DNA from: Verrucomicrobiaceae bacterium | GTDB lineage: Bacteria; Verrucomicrobiota; Verrucomicrobiia; Verrucomicrobiales; Verrucomicrobiaceae | Length of the DNA: 64,000 bases | Reading direction: 5' to 3' | NCBI GenBank assembly: GCA_016795365.1 | Contig: JAEUHN010000022.1 | Location: forward strand, 1 to 64,000 | Shown: positions 47,603 through 56,270 of the stretch, in pieces | Layout of the letters: each line of letters begins with the position of its first letter | How positions within the stretch are numbered: the stretch's first letter is position 1 | The notes under the pieces: model-generated | What the model saw: only the letters and a program-made list of their open reading frames with translations | What the model was told of the DNA's origin: nothing | The model's database searches: none | Position numbers and translations under genes: made by a program

Positions 47603-48145
47603 TTACTCCAGTTCGATAAAGTAGCGTGGCAGCGAAGGATCTACCTGTTCGCTATACGCATTGATGCCACCGGCGAGGCACTTGGTTTCGCTGAAACCGT
47701 GGCCGATGAAGTAGGCCGCGATGTCGAGCGACTGTGCGCCCATGTGATCGTAGAAGAGCACGGGCTGGGTCTTGTCCCAGGTGCTGAAGGCTTCCTGGAT
47801 GAGTTCCTGAGTGAGCCGTGCGGAGCCGGGAATCTTCACCGCGTCGTGCTCTTCCTGCGTGCGGACATCCAGCACGCGTGCGTTGGGCTTGTCCTTCCAC
47901 TCGGCGAACTCGGCGGGGCTGAGCTGAATCTTTGCATCGGCATCGTGGCTGGATTGGATATGCGCGATGGCTTCCTCGACAGGGATGTTCTCATTGCGCG
48001 CGCAGACACCGGCCAGCGTCTCGTTCGGGCTGAAGCCGCAGCTCTTGCAGCCGCCGATGTGGTAGCGGGCAAACAGGGCACGTTGCGCGCCGGGGTAGGC
48101 TTGCAGCAGTTCGCCCATGGTAGTGTCGCCTGAGAGTGGGGTCAT
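47603..48145 (-). CDS. Rhodanese-like protein without catalytic Cys, with N-terminal ScdA/DUF1858-like domain
   Basis: A 180-residue protein. Residues 1-65 resemble the DUF1858/ScdA N-terminal helical domain (MGELLQAYPGAQRALF, HIGGCKSCGF with C33 and C36). Residues 75-180 are a rhodanese domain (NARVLDVRTQEEHDAVKIPGS, LFYDHMGAQSLDIAAYF, CLAGGINAY). The active-site loop normally has a nucleophilic Cys; here it is YDHMGAQS, with Asp at that place, so sulfurtransferase activity is unlikely. Position before the IscU and SufT genes suggests a role in Fe-S assembly as a binding or redox partner. The ATG at 48145 was chosen; a start 9 bp upstream is possible. Confidence 0.85.
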   Translation of the reverse strand: MTPLSGDTTMGELLQAYPGAQRALFARYHIGGCKSCGFSPNETLAGVCARNENIPVEEAIAHIQSSHDADAKIQLSPAEFAEWKDKPNARVLDVRTQEEHDAVKIPGSARLTQELIQEAFSTWDKTQPVLFYDHMGAQSLDIAAYFIGHGFSETKCLAGGINAYSEQVDPSLPRYFIELE

Positions 48146-48242
48146 GGGGCGCACGGTAGGGGGGAGGGGAGCAGTTACAAGTTTCGGGTTTGAACTTTCC
48201 CGCTAGATTGGCGTGCTTCCGGCCACTCCTCCTTTCTTTCCC

Positions 48243-49064
48243 ATGAGCGAACCTCGAATTCCTGTGCTCCCCACGCTGATGACAGCGGGCAACATGCTGT
48301 GCGGCTTTGTGGCCATCCTTCAAATCTTCGACGGCCGACATTTGGCGGAGGTCAGCCACTATCACAATGCGATCCTGCTCATCCTGGCGGCCTGTTTGTT
48401 CGATGCGCTTGATGGACGGGTGGCAAGGTTCTCGGGCACCGAGTCGGCGTTTGGTCGCGAGTTTGATTCCATCGCAGACATCGTCTCGTTTGGCGTCGCT
48501 CCGGCGCTGCTGGTGCATGACATCGTGCTTAAGGACCTCAATACGCCCAAAGGTCTCGGCTGGTTCATCTCGTGCCTCTACCTCGTTTGCGGCGGCATTC
48601 GACTCGCTCGCTTCAACTGCCTGGCCACGATGGACACCAAGAGCAGCAGCAAGAACTTCTCCGGCTGCCCCATCCCTGCCGCAGCAGGTGTGATCTCGTC
48701 ATTGACCCTGCTGGTCATCTGGCTGGACAGCAATGAGCGCGAGATCGGCAACTGGAAGTATGCGCTCGCCGCGCTGATGGTCATGCTCTCGCTCATCATG
48801 ATCAGCACGCTGGAGTATCCCAGCTTCAAGAGCGTGAACTGGCGCACGCGTCGCTCGATCAATTGGGTGCTCGCAGCGATCACCCTGATGGTGCTCACCG
48901 TCATGTTCTGGCAGTGGATGCCGGCAGTGATTTTTGTCAGCTACCTGCTCTACGGCCTCGTTCGTCCGTGGATCTCGCGCAAATGGCAGCAGGAGATCGA
49001 GGAGGAGGCGCCGGAGGAACTAGAGGACAATGGCGACACCTCCGATCCTGCGGCGAAGATTTAG
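48243..49064 (+). CDS. pssA: CDP-diacylglycerol-serine O-phosphatidyltransferase
   Basis: A 273-residue CDP-alcohol phosphatidyltransferase of the membrane, making phosphatidylserine. The catalytic motif DALDGRVARF...G...D...D is complete (residues about 56-80). N-terminal PTLMTAGNMLCGFVAI and CGGIRLARFN are typical of type II PssA. Five or six hydrophobic helices follow. The acidic C-terminal tail (EEEAPEELEDNG) is soluble. No psd gene is adjacent. Confidence 0.92.
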   Translation: MSEPRIPVLPTLMTAGNMLCGFVAILQIFDGRHLAEVSHYHNAILLILAACLFDALDGRVARFSGTESAFGREFDSIADIVSFGVAPALLVHDIVLKDLNTPKGLGWFISCLYLVCGGIRLARFNCLATMDTKSSSKNFSGCPIPAAAGVISSLTLLVIWLDSNEREIGNWKYALAALMVMLSLIMISTLEYPSFKSVNWRTRRSINWVLAAITLMVLTVMFWQWMPAVIFVSYLLYGLVRPWISRKWQQEIEEEAPEELEDNGDTSDPAAKI

Positions 49065-49129
49065 TGTGCCATTCGTGCTCAAGGCTTGCGTGTCTCATGC
49101 GTGCTCGCTAGAAGCCTGCGCACCTCTCC

Positions 49130-50350
49130 ATGCCTGATTTCTACCAGCACGCGCGCCTGCCGACGTTGCATCACCTCGCCGACAGCGACGTGATGGCGCG
49201 CGAGGCAGAGCTGGCGGAGTGGAGCAAGAACAAGGCGATTGTGCTCCTGCTCCCGGCTTTGTATTCCGAGTTCAACGCCACCGCACTCCCGCGTATGATG
49301 CGTGAGATTTCGGGCGTGCCGTATGTGAGCGAAGTGGTGCTCACCGTGAACCAGGCGAGCGCGGAGCAGATCGACAAGGCGCGTTCCCAGGTCGCTCATC
49401 TGCTGGGCGACAAACCTTTCACCCTGCTCTGGAACGATGGCCCTGCGCTCCAGGACGTGCATCGTCAGCTCGAGGCCCGTGGTCTGCCCGACTTCCGGCA
49501 CGGTAAAGGGTCCAATATCTGGATGGGCGTGGCGCATCTCAAAGCGCGCGGCACACCGCTCACCGTCGCCAGTCACGACACCGACATCCTCAGCTACGAG
49601 CGCGGTATGTTGTGGCGTCTCTGCTACCCCGTCGCGCATCCCGACATGCCTTACCAGTTCGCTAAAGGTTACTACGGACGCGTGGGCGAACGCCTCTATG
49701 GACGCATGACGCGGCTCATGATTTTCCCGCTCATCCAGGCCTTCATCTCCGTGATGGGCAACAGCCCGCTACTCGATCATCTGGAAGGTTTTCGCTATCC
49801 GCTCAGCGGTGAGTTTTGTGCCGACCTCGATGCCCTCAGCGCCGTCTCCATGCCGTCTGGCTGGGGCTTGGAAGTCTGCCTGCTCAGCGAGATGTTCCGC
49901 ACGCTCAAACCCGAGCGCATGTGTCAGGTGGATCTCGGCTCCAACTTCGAGCACCGCCATCGCACCGTCTCCAACACACCCGCTACTGCCGCTGCGGCCG
50001 AAGGCTTGATCGACTCCGCGATCGAGGTCAGCCGCACCCTTGCCAATCACCTTCTCCGCGAAAAGAAGGTCACCACCACCATCCTCGATCAGGTCCAGCA
50101 GCGCTACGTCGAGCTGGCCAATCAATGGGTGCCCCGCTACCAGCATGACGCCATGCTCAATGGCCTCCGCTACGATGTGGAAGACGAGCAGAACGCCGTG
50201 CAGGTCTTCGTCGAGGCTCTTCGCCAAGCTTTCGGCAGCAATGGCCAAAGCGTCCACGCCCTCCAGTGCGTCGAGCGCCCCGCCTGTGGTCCGATCATCG
50301 ACCAAGATCCCGCTCTGCGTGAGGCTCTGGTCGCTGCGGCGATTCGCTAA
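49130..50350 (+). CDS. Glycosyltransferase, glucosyl-3-phosphoglycerate synthase-like (GT81)
   Basis: A 406-residue GT-A enzyme. Features are VVLTVNQASAEQ (nucleotide-binding strand), HGKGSNIWMGVAHL, the metal-binding HDTDI, and the conserved FAKGYYGRVGERLYGRMT followed by YPLSGEFCADLDAL and GWGLEVCLLSEMF. These match GpgS/MpgS-type enzymes that make glucosyl- or mannosyl-3-phosphoglycerate, a compatible solute or polysaccharide precursor. The sugar donor is not readable. A GpgP phosphatase is not seen nearby. Its start is 65 bp after pssA. Confidence 0.8.
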   Translation: MPDFYQHARLPTLHHLADSDVMAREAELAEWSKNKAIVLLLPALYSEFNATALPRMMREISGVPYVSEVVLTVNQASAEQIDKARSQVAHLLGDKPFTLLWNDGPALQDVHRQLEARGLPDFRHGKGSNIWMGVAHLKARGTPLTVASHDTDILSYERGMLWRLCYPVAHPDMPYQFAKGYYGRVGERLYGRMTRLMIFPLIQAFISVMGNSPLLDHLEGFRYPLSGEFCADLDALSAVSMPSGWGLEVCLLSEMFRTLKPERMCQVDLGSNFEHRHRTVSNTPATAAAAEGLIDSAIEVSRTLANHLLREKKVTTTILDQVQQRYVELANQWVPRYQHDAMLNGLRYDVEDEQNAVQVFVEALRQAFGSNGQSVHALQCVERPACGPIIDQDPALREALVAAAIR

Positions 50351-50398
50351 CTCACGGCTTTCACCCTTCCGTCTTCATACTTCATCCTTAAAGCGAAG

Positions 50399-50472
50399 TG
50401 GTTGCCCTCCAAGGACTCGAACCTTGAACGAGAGATTCAGAATCTCCTGTGTTACCATTACACCAAAGGGCA
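50399..50472 (-). tRNA. tRNA-Gln (anticodon CUG)
   Basis: On the minus strand the 74-nt sequence folds into a full cloverleaf. The 7-bp acceptor is TGCCCTT/GAGGGCA, and the T arm contains GGTTCGAGTCC. A 5-bp anticodon stem closes the 7-base loop TTCTGAA, giving anticodon CTG. Discriminator A is followed by an encoded CCA (50399-50401). Confidence 0.95.
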
Positions 50473-50642
50473 GTTGGCGGATGCGGGCGAGATCAATAGC
50501 CGCATCGGGCGCGGTGTCAAACTACGGGTGCGCTCCGGTGGCTGGAAGTGATTCGTGAGCGCAGGACGACGATGCAGGGTCTGCGAGTTCAAATCATCAC
50601 TCGTCGCGTGAATACGTGGCGGGCGGAATCCGTCGATGCGCC

Positions 50643-51566
50643 ATGCCCTTGCCCTCCTATTCACCTGTTCGGTTGGATGCTGCTCCGGTTTATGTGATCA
50701 GCAGCACCCCTGGGAAAAGCTTGACGAGATCTGCGCCCAGGGTGCCGCGTAAGCCGCAGGGGATCGCAGCGGCGGGGCGAGATTCGTCGTCTTCGATGGC
50801 CACGGGATTGTCTGCAGCCACAGTGGCGCTTGTTTTGGTGGTCGTGTTTGTGGTGTGGAAGTGGCAGCAGGCCAGCACGGCGGCCGAAGCGGAGCATCGT
50901 CGGGCGGAGATTTCCTGGGCCTTCGCCGATGAGGTGCTACGCGATCTGAACGGATTGCGGAATGATGCCAGCCGGCTCGACGCCGAGCGCAAGGCCTTGC
51001 TGAAAGCCCTCGATCAGGCCCAGCGGAATGGAATTGCTCTCGAAGCGGATCTCACCGTCTGGCAGCGCACGCATCAGCAGTTGCAAAACGAATCCACCCA
51101 GGCTCTCACACAGTGGTCCAGCTACAGTGAAAAGCTTCAGCAATCCCTCGGCAGCACGCAAAACCAGCTCCAGCAGACCAGCACGGTGCTCGAACAGGAA
51201 AGGCAGACGGCAGCCCAGAGCATCGCGCAGCTGGACTCTGAGAAGAACGCGATCGCTGAACAGAAGGCCGCCGTGGAACGCGAGGCTGATGCCCTCGATC
51301 GGAAGGCGCGCGATCTGAGCAGTGAGAACAGCTCCTTGCACAACGACAACGCCTCCCTGCGCAGCGATCTCAGCAGTGCGCGCAGCAGTGTCAGTTCGCT
51401 CGAAAGCCGCAACGCCCAGTTGTGCAGCGAGATCAACTGCCTCAACGGCACCATCAGTTCCCTGCACAGCCGCATCAGTTGTCTCGAGAGCGAGTTGAGT
51501 CGCGCTCGTTCCGATAGCAGCAATAGCAATGGTGGAGACGGCGAGCATCATCGGGGACGTCGCTGA
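50643..51566 (+). CDS. Membrane-anchored coiled-coil protein
   Basis: A 307-residue protein with a basic cytoplasmic N-terminus, one transmembrane helix (TVALVLVVVFVVWKW, about residues 59-73) and a long extracytoplasmic coiled coil (about 75-290) rich in Gln, Ser, Glu and Leu (for example NSSLHNDNASLRSDLSSAR, SRISCLESELSRARS). Cys residues recur near the C-terminus (C258, C263 region), and the tail is Ser/Asn/Gly-rich. There is no enzyme motif. Probably structural or a spacer in the envelope. The ATG at 50643 was chosen; an earlier in-frame start adds nine residues. The following MalQ-like gene starts 82 bp downstream. Confidence 0.75.
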   Translation: MPLPSYSPVRLDAAPVYVISSTPGKSLTRSAPRVPRKPQGIAAAGRDSSSSMATGLSAATVALVLVVVFVVWKWQQASTAAEAEHRRAEISWAFADEVLRDLNGLRNDASRLDAERKALLKALDQAQRNGIALEADLTVWQRTHQQLQNESTQALTQWSSYSEKLQQSLGSTQNQLQQTSTVLEQERQTAAQSIAQLDSEKNAIAEQKAAVEREADALDRKARDLSSENSSLHNDNASLRSDLSSARSSVSSLESRNAQLCSEINCLNGTISSLHSRISCLESELSRARSDSSNSNGGDGEHHRGRR

Positions 51567-51648
51567 GACCGGGGCAAATCTTGGGGCTTTCATCCTTCAG
51601 CATTCCCCTTTGACCCTCGCGCATTTCTCGAAACCATGCGCACTCTCC

Positions 51649-52539
51649 ATGACCGACCTCTCCCGCACCAGCGGCATCGTGCTGCATCCCGCCTCTCTGC
51701 CGGGACGCTTTGGCGTGGGTGAATTTGGCCCCGAGGCCCATCGCTGGCTTGAGTGTCTCTCGCGCATGGGACAGTCCATCTGGCATCTCAACGTGGCGGA
51801 CTCCGCCTTTCCTGTTCAGATCGGCAGCGCCGGAAATCCCCTGCTGCTTAGCTTCGATGCGTTGCGCAATGATGGAGTCCTGCAGCCTTCCGATCTCGCC
51901 ATGCTGCCGGCTTTCAATGATGAGCGAATCGATGCGGCTCCGGTGATCGAAGTGCGCACAGCCTTCCTTCGACTCGCCGCTCGTCGATTCCTTGGCCAGG
52001 CCAATGCCAGCCCGCTGCTGCATCATGCATTTGAGCGCTTCTGCGAAGCGGCCGTGCAGTGGCTTGATGACCATGCCCTGAGTGCTGCGCTCAAGACGGC
52101 GGCGGACCTCGAAGAATGGCAAGGCTCGTGCGATCTCTCCACGATGGATGCCGACACGATCACTCGCCTGCGTGACGAGTTCAGCCATGAGATCGACGAG
52201 CAGAAGGCGCTCCAGTTCTTGTTCTTCCGGCAATGGCATCGCCTTCGTGCCAGCGCGCACGATCTGGGCATTCGAGTGCTCGTGGATGCTGATGATGCCA
52301 CGCATCGGATCGGCGATGTGGTGGAGGGTCGCGATCAAATGATCACCATGGAAGCATCTGCTGGGTGGACTGGCATTGAGGCCGCCTGGCACTCTGAATC
52401 TTCCATCGTGCTCTGCCCAGCGCAGGCGATGTTTGAGAACATCACGCCCGCATCTGGCTGGAGGTTTACGTGGGAGCAGTTCACGCCCGAGAAGCAGCTT
52501 CGACTGCGCACGCTCACCGCGAAGACGGGAAGACTGTAA
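51649..52539 (+). CDS. 4-alpha-glucanotransferase (GH77) remnant lacking the catalytic core
   Basis: A 296-residue protein starting TDLSRTSGIVLHPASLPGRFGVGE, the hallmark of MalQ, then RMGQSIWHL and SAGNPLLLSFDAL. It continues through the helical part to FFRQWHRLRASAHDLGIRVLVDAD. Normal MalQ (about 500 residues) then has the nucleophile Asp, GEDLG and HDND motifs. These are missing, and the sequence passes to a short tail (ASGWRFTWEQFTPEKQLRLRTL) that resembles the MalQ C-terminus. The frame is intact, so it looks like an internally deleted pseudoenzyme rather than a frameshifted pseudogene. A binding or regulatory role is possible. A longer frame begins at 51529, but its N-terminus is not MalQ-like. 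Confidence 0.75.
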   Translation: MTDLSRTSGIVLHPASLPGRFGVGEFGPEAHRWLECLSRMGQSIWHLNVADSAFPVQIGSAGNPLLLSFDALRNDGVLQPSDLAMLPAFNDERIDAAPVIEVRTAFLRLAARRFLGQANASPLLHHAFERFCEAAVQWLDDHALSAALKTAADLEEWQGSCDLSTMDADTITRLRDEFSHEIDEQKALQFLFFRQWHRLRASAHDLGIRVLVDADDATHRIGDVVEGRDQMITMEASAGWTGIEAAWHSESSIVLCPAQAMFENITPASGWRFTWEQFTPEKQLRLRTLTAKTGRL

Positions 52540-52569
52540 GAACGAGCGCGTCGCGGATGTTGAAGCGCC

Positions 52570-54153
52570 ATGCTCGTTCGCCTCGCTCTCCTTTGTCTCG
52601 CCATCGTCTCCGTCGCCACTGCCGCCGACCGGCCAAACTTCGTCTTCATCCTCTGTGATGACCTGGGATATGGCGATGTGAAGTGCAACAACCCTGAGGG
52701 CAAGATCGCCACGCCACACATGGATGCGATCGCCGCTCGGGGCATGAGATTCACGGATGCGCATTCATCGTCCGCCGTGTGCAGCCCCACGCGCTACGGC
52801 GTGATGACTGGGCGCTACAACTGGCGCACAAAACTCCAGAGCGGCGTGCTCGGTGGTCTCAGTCCGCGCCTCATCGAGGAGGGGCGCATGACCGTTGCTG
52901 CGATGCTCAAGGCGCAGGGCTACAAGACGGCTGCCGTCGGCAAGTGGCACCTCGGCATGGACTGGGTGAAGCACGCAGGCAAGGATGTGGCCGAACTGAA
53001 CATCGAGGCCGCCAACCAGGTGAACAACGTGGACTTTACCAAGCCCGCCACGAACACGCCCACCGCCGTCGGCTTTGACTACTACTTCGGCATCAGTGCC
53101 AGCCTGGACATGGTGCCATACTGCTTCATCGAAAACGATCGCGTCACGGAGCTGCCAACCGCCACGATGTCGTTGCTCATGAACGCAACCCCCGGCAAGA
53201 ACGGCACCACACGCGAGGGTCCGGGCGTCCCAGGATTCAAAGGCGAAGACGTGCTGCCCACGTTGACGAAGAAAGCCATCGAAGTCATCGGCAAGCACGC
53301 CGCCGCGAAGGAGAACTTCTTCCTCTACCTGCCGCTGAACTCACCACACACGCCGATCCTTCCCAGCAAGGAATGGCAGGGCAAAAGCGGCATTAGCCTG
53401 TATGCGGACTTCGTGATGCAGACGGACGATGCCATCGGTCAGATCGTGAAGGCGCTCGAAGCGGGCGGCATAGGGGACAACACCGTGGTCGTCGTCACCA
53501 GCGACAATGGCTGCTCACCTAGCGCCGACTTCAAGCAGCTCGCCGAGCACGGTCACAACCCGAGCTATGTCTTCCGTGGCAACAAGGCGGACATCTTCGA
53601 CGGCGGCCATCGTGTGCCCTTCCTCGTCCAGTGGCCCGCGCAGGTGAAAGGCGGCACGACTTACGATCATCCGGTGTGCCTGCTCGACTTCATGGCCACC
53701 GCTGCCGACATCACCGGCACGAAGATTCCCGACAACGCCGCCGAAGACAGCGTGAGCTTCCTGCCCGCACTCAAGGGCAAAAACGAGCCCGTCCGCGAAG
53801 CAATCGTGCATCACTCGATCAATGGCTCGTTCTCGATTCGGCAGGCCAACTGGAAGCTCGAACTCTGCCCCGACTCCGGCGGCTGGAGCGATCCACGTCC
53901 CGGCGGTGGCGGCAAAGGGAAAGGCAAGGGCAAGAAAGGACCTGCCACACCAGCGCCCGCGCTCGCTCCCCTTCAGCTCTATGATTTGAGCCAGGACATT
54001 GGCGAGAAGACCAACGTGCAGGCCGAGCACCCTGAGATTGTCGAGCGCCTCAGCAAGCTCCTGGAGAAGTATGTCGCCGATGGCCGCAGCACTCCCGGCG
54101 CTCCTCAGAAAAACACCGTCGATCCCAATATCTGGAAGTATTCGCGGAAGTAG
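52570..54153 (+). CDS. Exported sulfatase (S1 family, arylsulfatase-like)
   Basis: A 527-residue secreted sulfatase. The signal peptide is LALLCLAIVSVATAAD. Metal-binding Asp are in FVFILCDDLGYGD. The formylglycine motif is C71-SPTR with GVMTGRYNWRT. GKWHLGMDW, SPHTPI and VTSDNGCS follow. C71 must be converted by a formylglycine-generating enzyme encoded elsewhere. It hydrolyses sulfate esters, probably of algal or animal polysaccharides. A Gly/Lys-rich insertion (GGGGKGKGKGKKGPATP) interrupts the C-terminal domain, as often seen in Verrucomicrobia sulfatases. Starts 30 bp after the MalQ-like gene and converges on a small membrane protein gene. Confidence 0.93.
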   Translation: MLVRLALLCLAIVSVATAADRPNFVFILCDDLGYGDVKCNNPEGKIATPHMDAIAARGMRFTDAHSSSAVCSPTRYGVMTGRYNWRTKLQSGVLGGLSPRLIEEGRMTVAAMLKAQGYKTAAVGKWHLGMDWVKHAGKDVAELNIEAANQVNNVDFTKPATNTPTAVGFDYYFGISASLDMVPYCFIENDRVTELPTATMSLLMNATPGKNGTTREGPGVPGFKGEDVLPTLTKKAIEVIGKHAAAKENFFLYLPLNSPHTPILPSKEWQGKSGISLYADFVMQTDDAIGQIVKALEAGGIGDNTVVVVTSDNGCSPSADFKQLAEHGHNPSYVFRGNKADIFDGGHRVPFLVQWPAQVKGGTTYDHPVCLLDFMATAADITGTKIPDNAAEDSVSFLPALKGKNEPVREAIVHHSINGSFSIRQANWKLELCPDSGGWSDPRPGGGGKGKGKGKKGPATPAPALAPLQLYDLSQDIGEKTNVQAEHPEIVERLSKLLEKYVADGRSTPGAPQKNTVDPNIWKYSRK

Positions 54154-54161
54154 CGACCTGA

Positions 54162-54563
54162 TCAGAACTTGATGGCCCGGCTTACGCCATTGAGCACATC
54201 AAACAAGGGCTGGATCAAAGCCGAGCCCACGAGGTGCATCTGCACAACCATCAGCACGAGACAGATCATCACCGCCGTGAGCGCGTGAAGATGATTTTTG
54301 GTCTTCAGCCCCAGCACACCCGCTGCAAGAGGTAGAACCGCCGAGCAAACAGCAAGCGCGAACCGATACTTGAAAACCCACGGCGCATCGCAAGATGCCA
54401 CTGCCAGCTTGCCATAAACCGTGTCCTCGACCTGAAACAACCGCATGACAATCAGCGCGTTGTAGGTCGCCAGCACGAGGCTGAACATGATCGTCACGGC
54501 ACGAACGCCAGTGGCGAGTTGATTGAATTCGGCGCGAAGGTCGGGGGAGGATTCGTCAGACAT
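54162..54563 (-). CDS. Small membrane protein of unknown function
   Basis: A 133-residue protein with three to four hydrophobic helices (VTIMFSLVLATYNALIVM, YRFALAVCSAVLPLAAGVLGL, LTAVMICLVLMVVQMHLVG). It has a soluble acidic N-terminus (MSDESSPDLRAEFNQ). I recognise no family. The ATG at 54563 was chosen; an upstream in-frame start adds eight residues. It stands alone, converging on the sulfatase. Confidence 0.6.
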   Translation of the reverse strand: MSDESSPDLRAEFNQLATGVRAVTIMFSLVLATYNALIVMRLFQVEDTVYGKLAVASCDAPWVFKYRFALAVCSAVLPLAAGVLGLKTKNHLHALTAVMICLVLMVVQMHLVGSALIQPLFDVLNGVSRAIKF

Positions 54564-54645
54564 GGATCGATGACACACAATCGCCACTGACGAGTCAATG
54601 CTTGGCGTCGGGGCTGTCGAGATTGTAATGCGACGCCCTCCACCA

Positions 54646-54683
54646 ACAAAAAGCCCACACCGCTGCGAGAGCGATGTGGGCTT
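54646..54683 (-). terminator. Rho-independent terminator of mdh
   Basis: A 9-bp outer stem (AAGCCCACA at 54651-54659 with TGTGGGCTT at 54675-54683) and an inner 4-bp stem, separated by one mismatch. Read on the minus strand a T run follows. It begins 18 bp after the mdh stop. Confidence 0.9.
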
Positions 54684-54701
54684 CGAATCGAATTAGAGAA
54701 C

Positions 54702-55688
54702 TTAGATCAGGCCCAGCGCCTGCACGGCAGCGCGCTCTTCCTTCAGCTCGTTCTCTGTCACATTGATCTTGGACTGCGAGAACTCATTCACCGGCACGCC
54801 CTGCACGATCTCCCACTTGCCGCCTGCGGCCTTGATCGGGTAGGAGAACATGAGGCCCTCAGCAATGCCGTAGCTGCCATCAGAGCACACGGCCACGCTG
54901 GTGAAGTCGCCAGCCGGTGTGCCGAGCGCGAGGCTGCGCACGGTGTCGCAGGCGGCGTTTGCAGCGGAGGCGGCGGAGCTGAGGCCGCGGGCCTTGATGA
55001 TCGCTGCGCCGCGCTGCTGCACGGTGCTGATGAAGTCGCCCTGAAGCCAGGCGCTGTCGGTGATGACATCGGTCGCGGCCTTGCCGCTGATCTTCGTGTT
55101 GTAGAAGTCGGGATACATCGTGGAGCTGTGGTTGCCCCAGATGGCCAGATTGGTCACCTCGGAGACCTGCACGCCCGCCTTCTGCGCGAGCTGAGTCTTG
55201 GCGCGGTTCTCGTCCAGGCGAGTCATGGCGAACCAGCGATCCGCAGGCACGTCCTTCGCGTTGTTCATCGCGATCAGGCAGTTCGTGTTGCAGGGATTGC
55301 CAACGACCAGCACGCGCACATCGCTGGCGGCGTTGTTCTGGATCGCCTTGCCCTGGCCGATGAAGATGTTGCCATTGATCTTGAGCAAGTCGGAGCGCTC
55401 CATGCCTGCCTTGCGCGGCACCGAGCCAACGAGGATCGCCCAGTTCACGCCCTTGAAGCCTTCGTCCAGGCTGGCGGTCGGCGTCACGCTGTGCAGCAGC
55501 GGGAAGGCGCAGTCATCGAGTTCCATGCACACGCCGCCGAGCGCAGGCAGGGCGGGCTCGATTTCGATCAAGCGCAGCGCCACCGGCTGATCCGGGCCGA
55601 ACAAGGCTCCCGAAGCGATGCGGAAAAGAAGGGAGTAACCGATTTGTCCGGCAGCTCCGGTGACAGCGACTGTGATGGGCGTTTTCAT
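54702..55688 (-). CDS. mdh: Malate dehydrogenase
   Basis: A 328-residue NAD-dependent malate dehydrogenase of the cytosolic/type 2 kind. [17 protein letters not shown] is the NAD site. [15 protein letters not shown], the Arg-containing [11 protein letters not shown] and the catalytic His in [12 protein letters not shown] are present. It interconverts malate and oxaloacetate in the TCA cycle. The ATG at 55688 was chosen over a longer frame to 55805. It is monocistronic with its own terminator. Confidence 0.95.
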   Translation of the reverse strand: MKTPITVAVTGAAGQIGYSLLFRIASGALFGPDQPVALRLIEIEPALPALGGVCMELDDCAFPLLHSVTPTASLDEGFKGVNWAILVGSVPRKAGMERSDLLKINGNIFIGQGKAIQNNAASDVRVLVVGNPCNTNCLIAMNNAKDVPADRWFAMTRLDENRAKTQLAQKAGVQVSEVTNLAIWGNHSSTMYPDFYNTKISGKAATDVITDSAWLQGDFISTVQQRGAAIIKARGLSSAASAANAACDTVRSLALGTPAGDFTSVAVCSDGSYGIAEGLMFSYPIKAAGGKWEIVQGVPVNEFSQSKINVTENELKEERAAVQALGLI

Positions 55689-55802
55689 ACGTGTGAGGAT
55701 GGGTAAAGAGAGCGCCGAGTGTGTAGCGATGCCGCCGGGGCGCAACCTGATTCCGTGTGCGAGTTCTGCGGTTTGGGAGGCTCCTGGCCTCGCGCTGCGT
55801 CC

Positions 55803-55823
55803 CATGGACAGCCTTTGTCCATG
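55803..55823. promoter_or_regulatory. Palindromic candidate operator upstream of padR
   Basis: A perfect 8-bp inverted repeat CATGGACA-GCCTT-TGTCCATG. A further half-like copy (GTCCATG) lies at 55829-55835. It overlaps a weak promoter-like pair, TTGTCC (55815) and TAGACC (55837) with 16-bp spacing. The position suggests binding of the PadR regulator encoded 52 bp downstream. Confidence 0.5.
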
Positions 55824-55874
55824 ATGCGGTCCATGCTAGACCACCGAATGCAGGAGTGTTAAAAACTCGCACCT

Positions 55875-56186
55875 GTGGACCTAAAGCTCGTCAACCGTGA
55901 AATCCTGCTCTCCTTCTGGAAGGTGCATGTCCTGCACCATGCCGCGGAAGGCGATGTCATTGGACGCTGGATGCTGCAGGAGCTGAAGCACCACGGCTAC
56001 GACGTGAGCCCTGGCACGCTCTACCCGCTGCTCAAGCGCATGGAAACCAATGGCTGGCTCACGTCCAAAGCGGACCCGAAGAAGGGTCCGAAGGCTCCGC
56101 GCGCCTACTCGATCACGAAGGAAGGCCGTGCGGTGCTGAAGATCGTGCGCAAGCAACTGCGCGAGCTGGGTGTGGAAGTTTCGTGA
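55875..56186 (+). CDS. PadR family transcriptional regulator
   Basis: A 103-residue PadR winged-helix repressor. The helix region EGDVIGRWMLQELKHHGYDVSPGTLYPLLKRME, quoted here as its two halves WMLQELKHHGYDVS and PGTLYPLLKRM, is the signature. PRAYSITKEGRAVL forms the wing and following helix. It starts with GTG at 55875. It is short, without the C-terminal dimer extension of longer PadR proteins. It precedes an RND efflux operon by 84 bp and probably represses it in response to a toxic ligand. Confidence 0.9.
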   Translation: MDLKLVNREILLSFWKVHVLHHAAEGDVIGRWMLQELKHHGYDVSPGTLYPLLKRMETNGWLTSKADPKKGPKAPRAYSITKEGRAVLKIVRKQLRELGVEVS

Positions 56187-56270
56187 GCAGAAATCATTTG
56201 TGAAAGACGGGCGACTCGCTCCCGTCTTTACGGCCCCCGTAATCGACGCCCGTTCTAGTTTCACTCTCGC

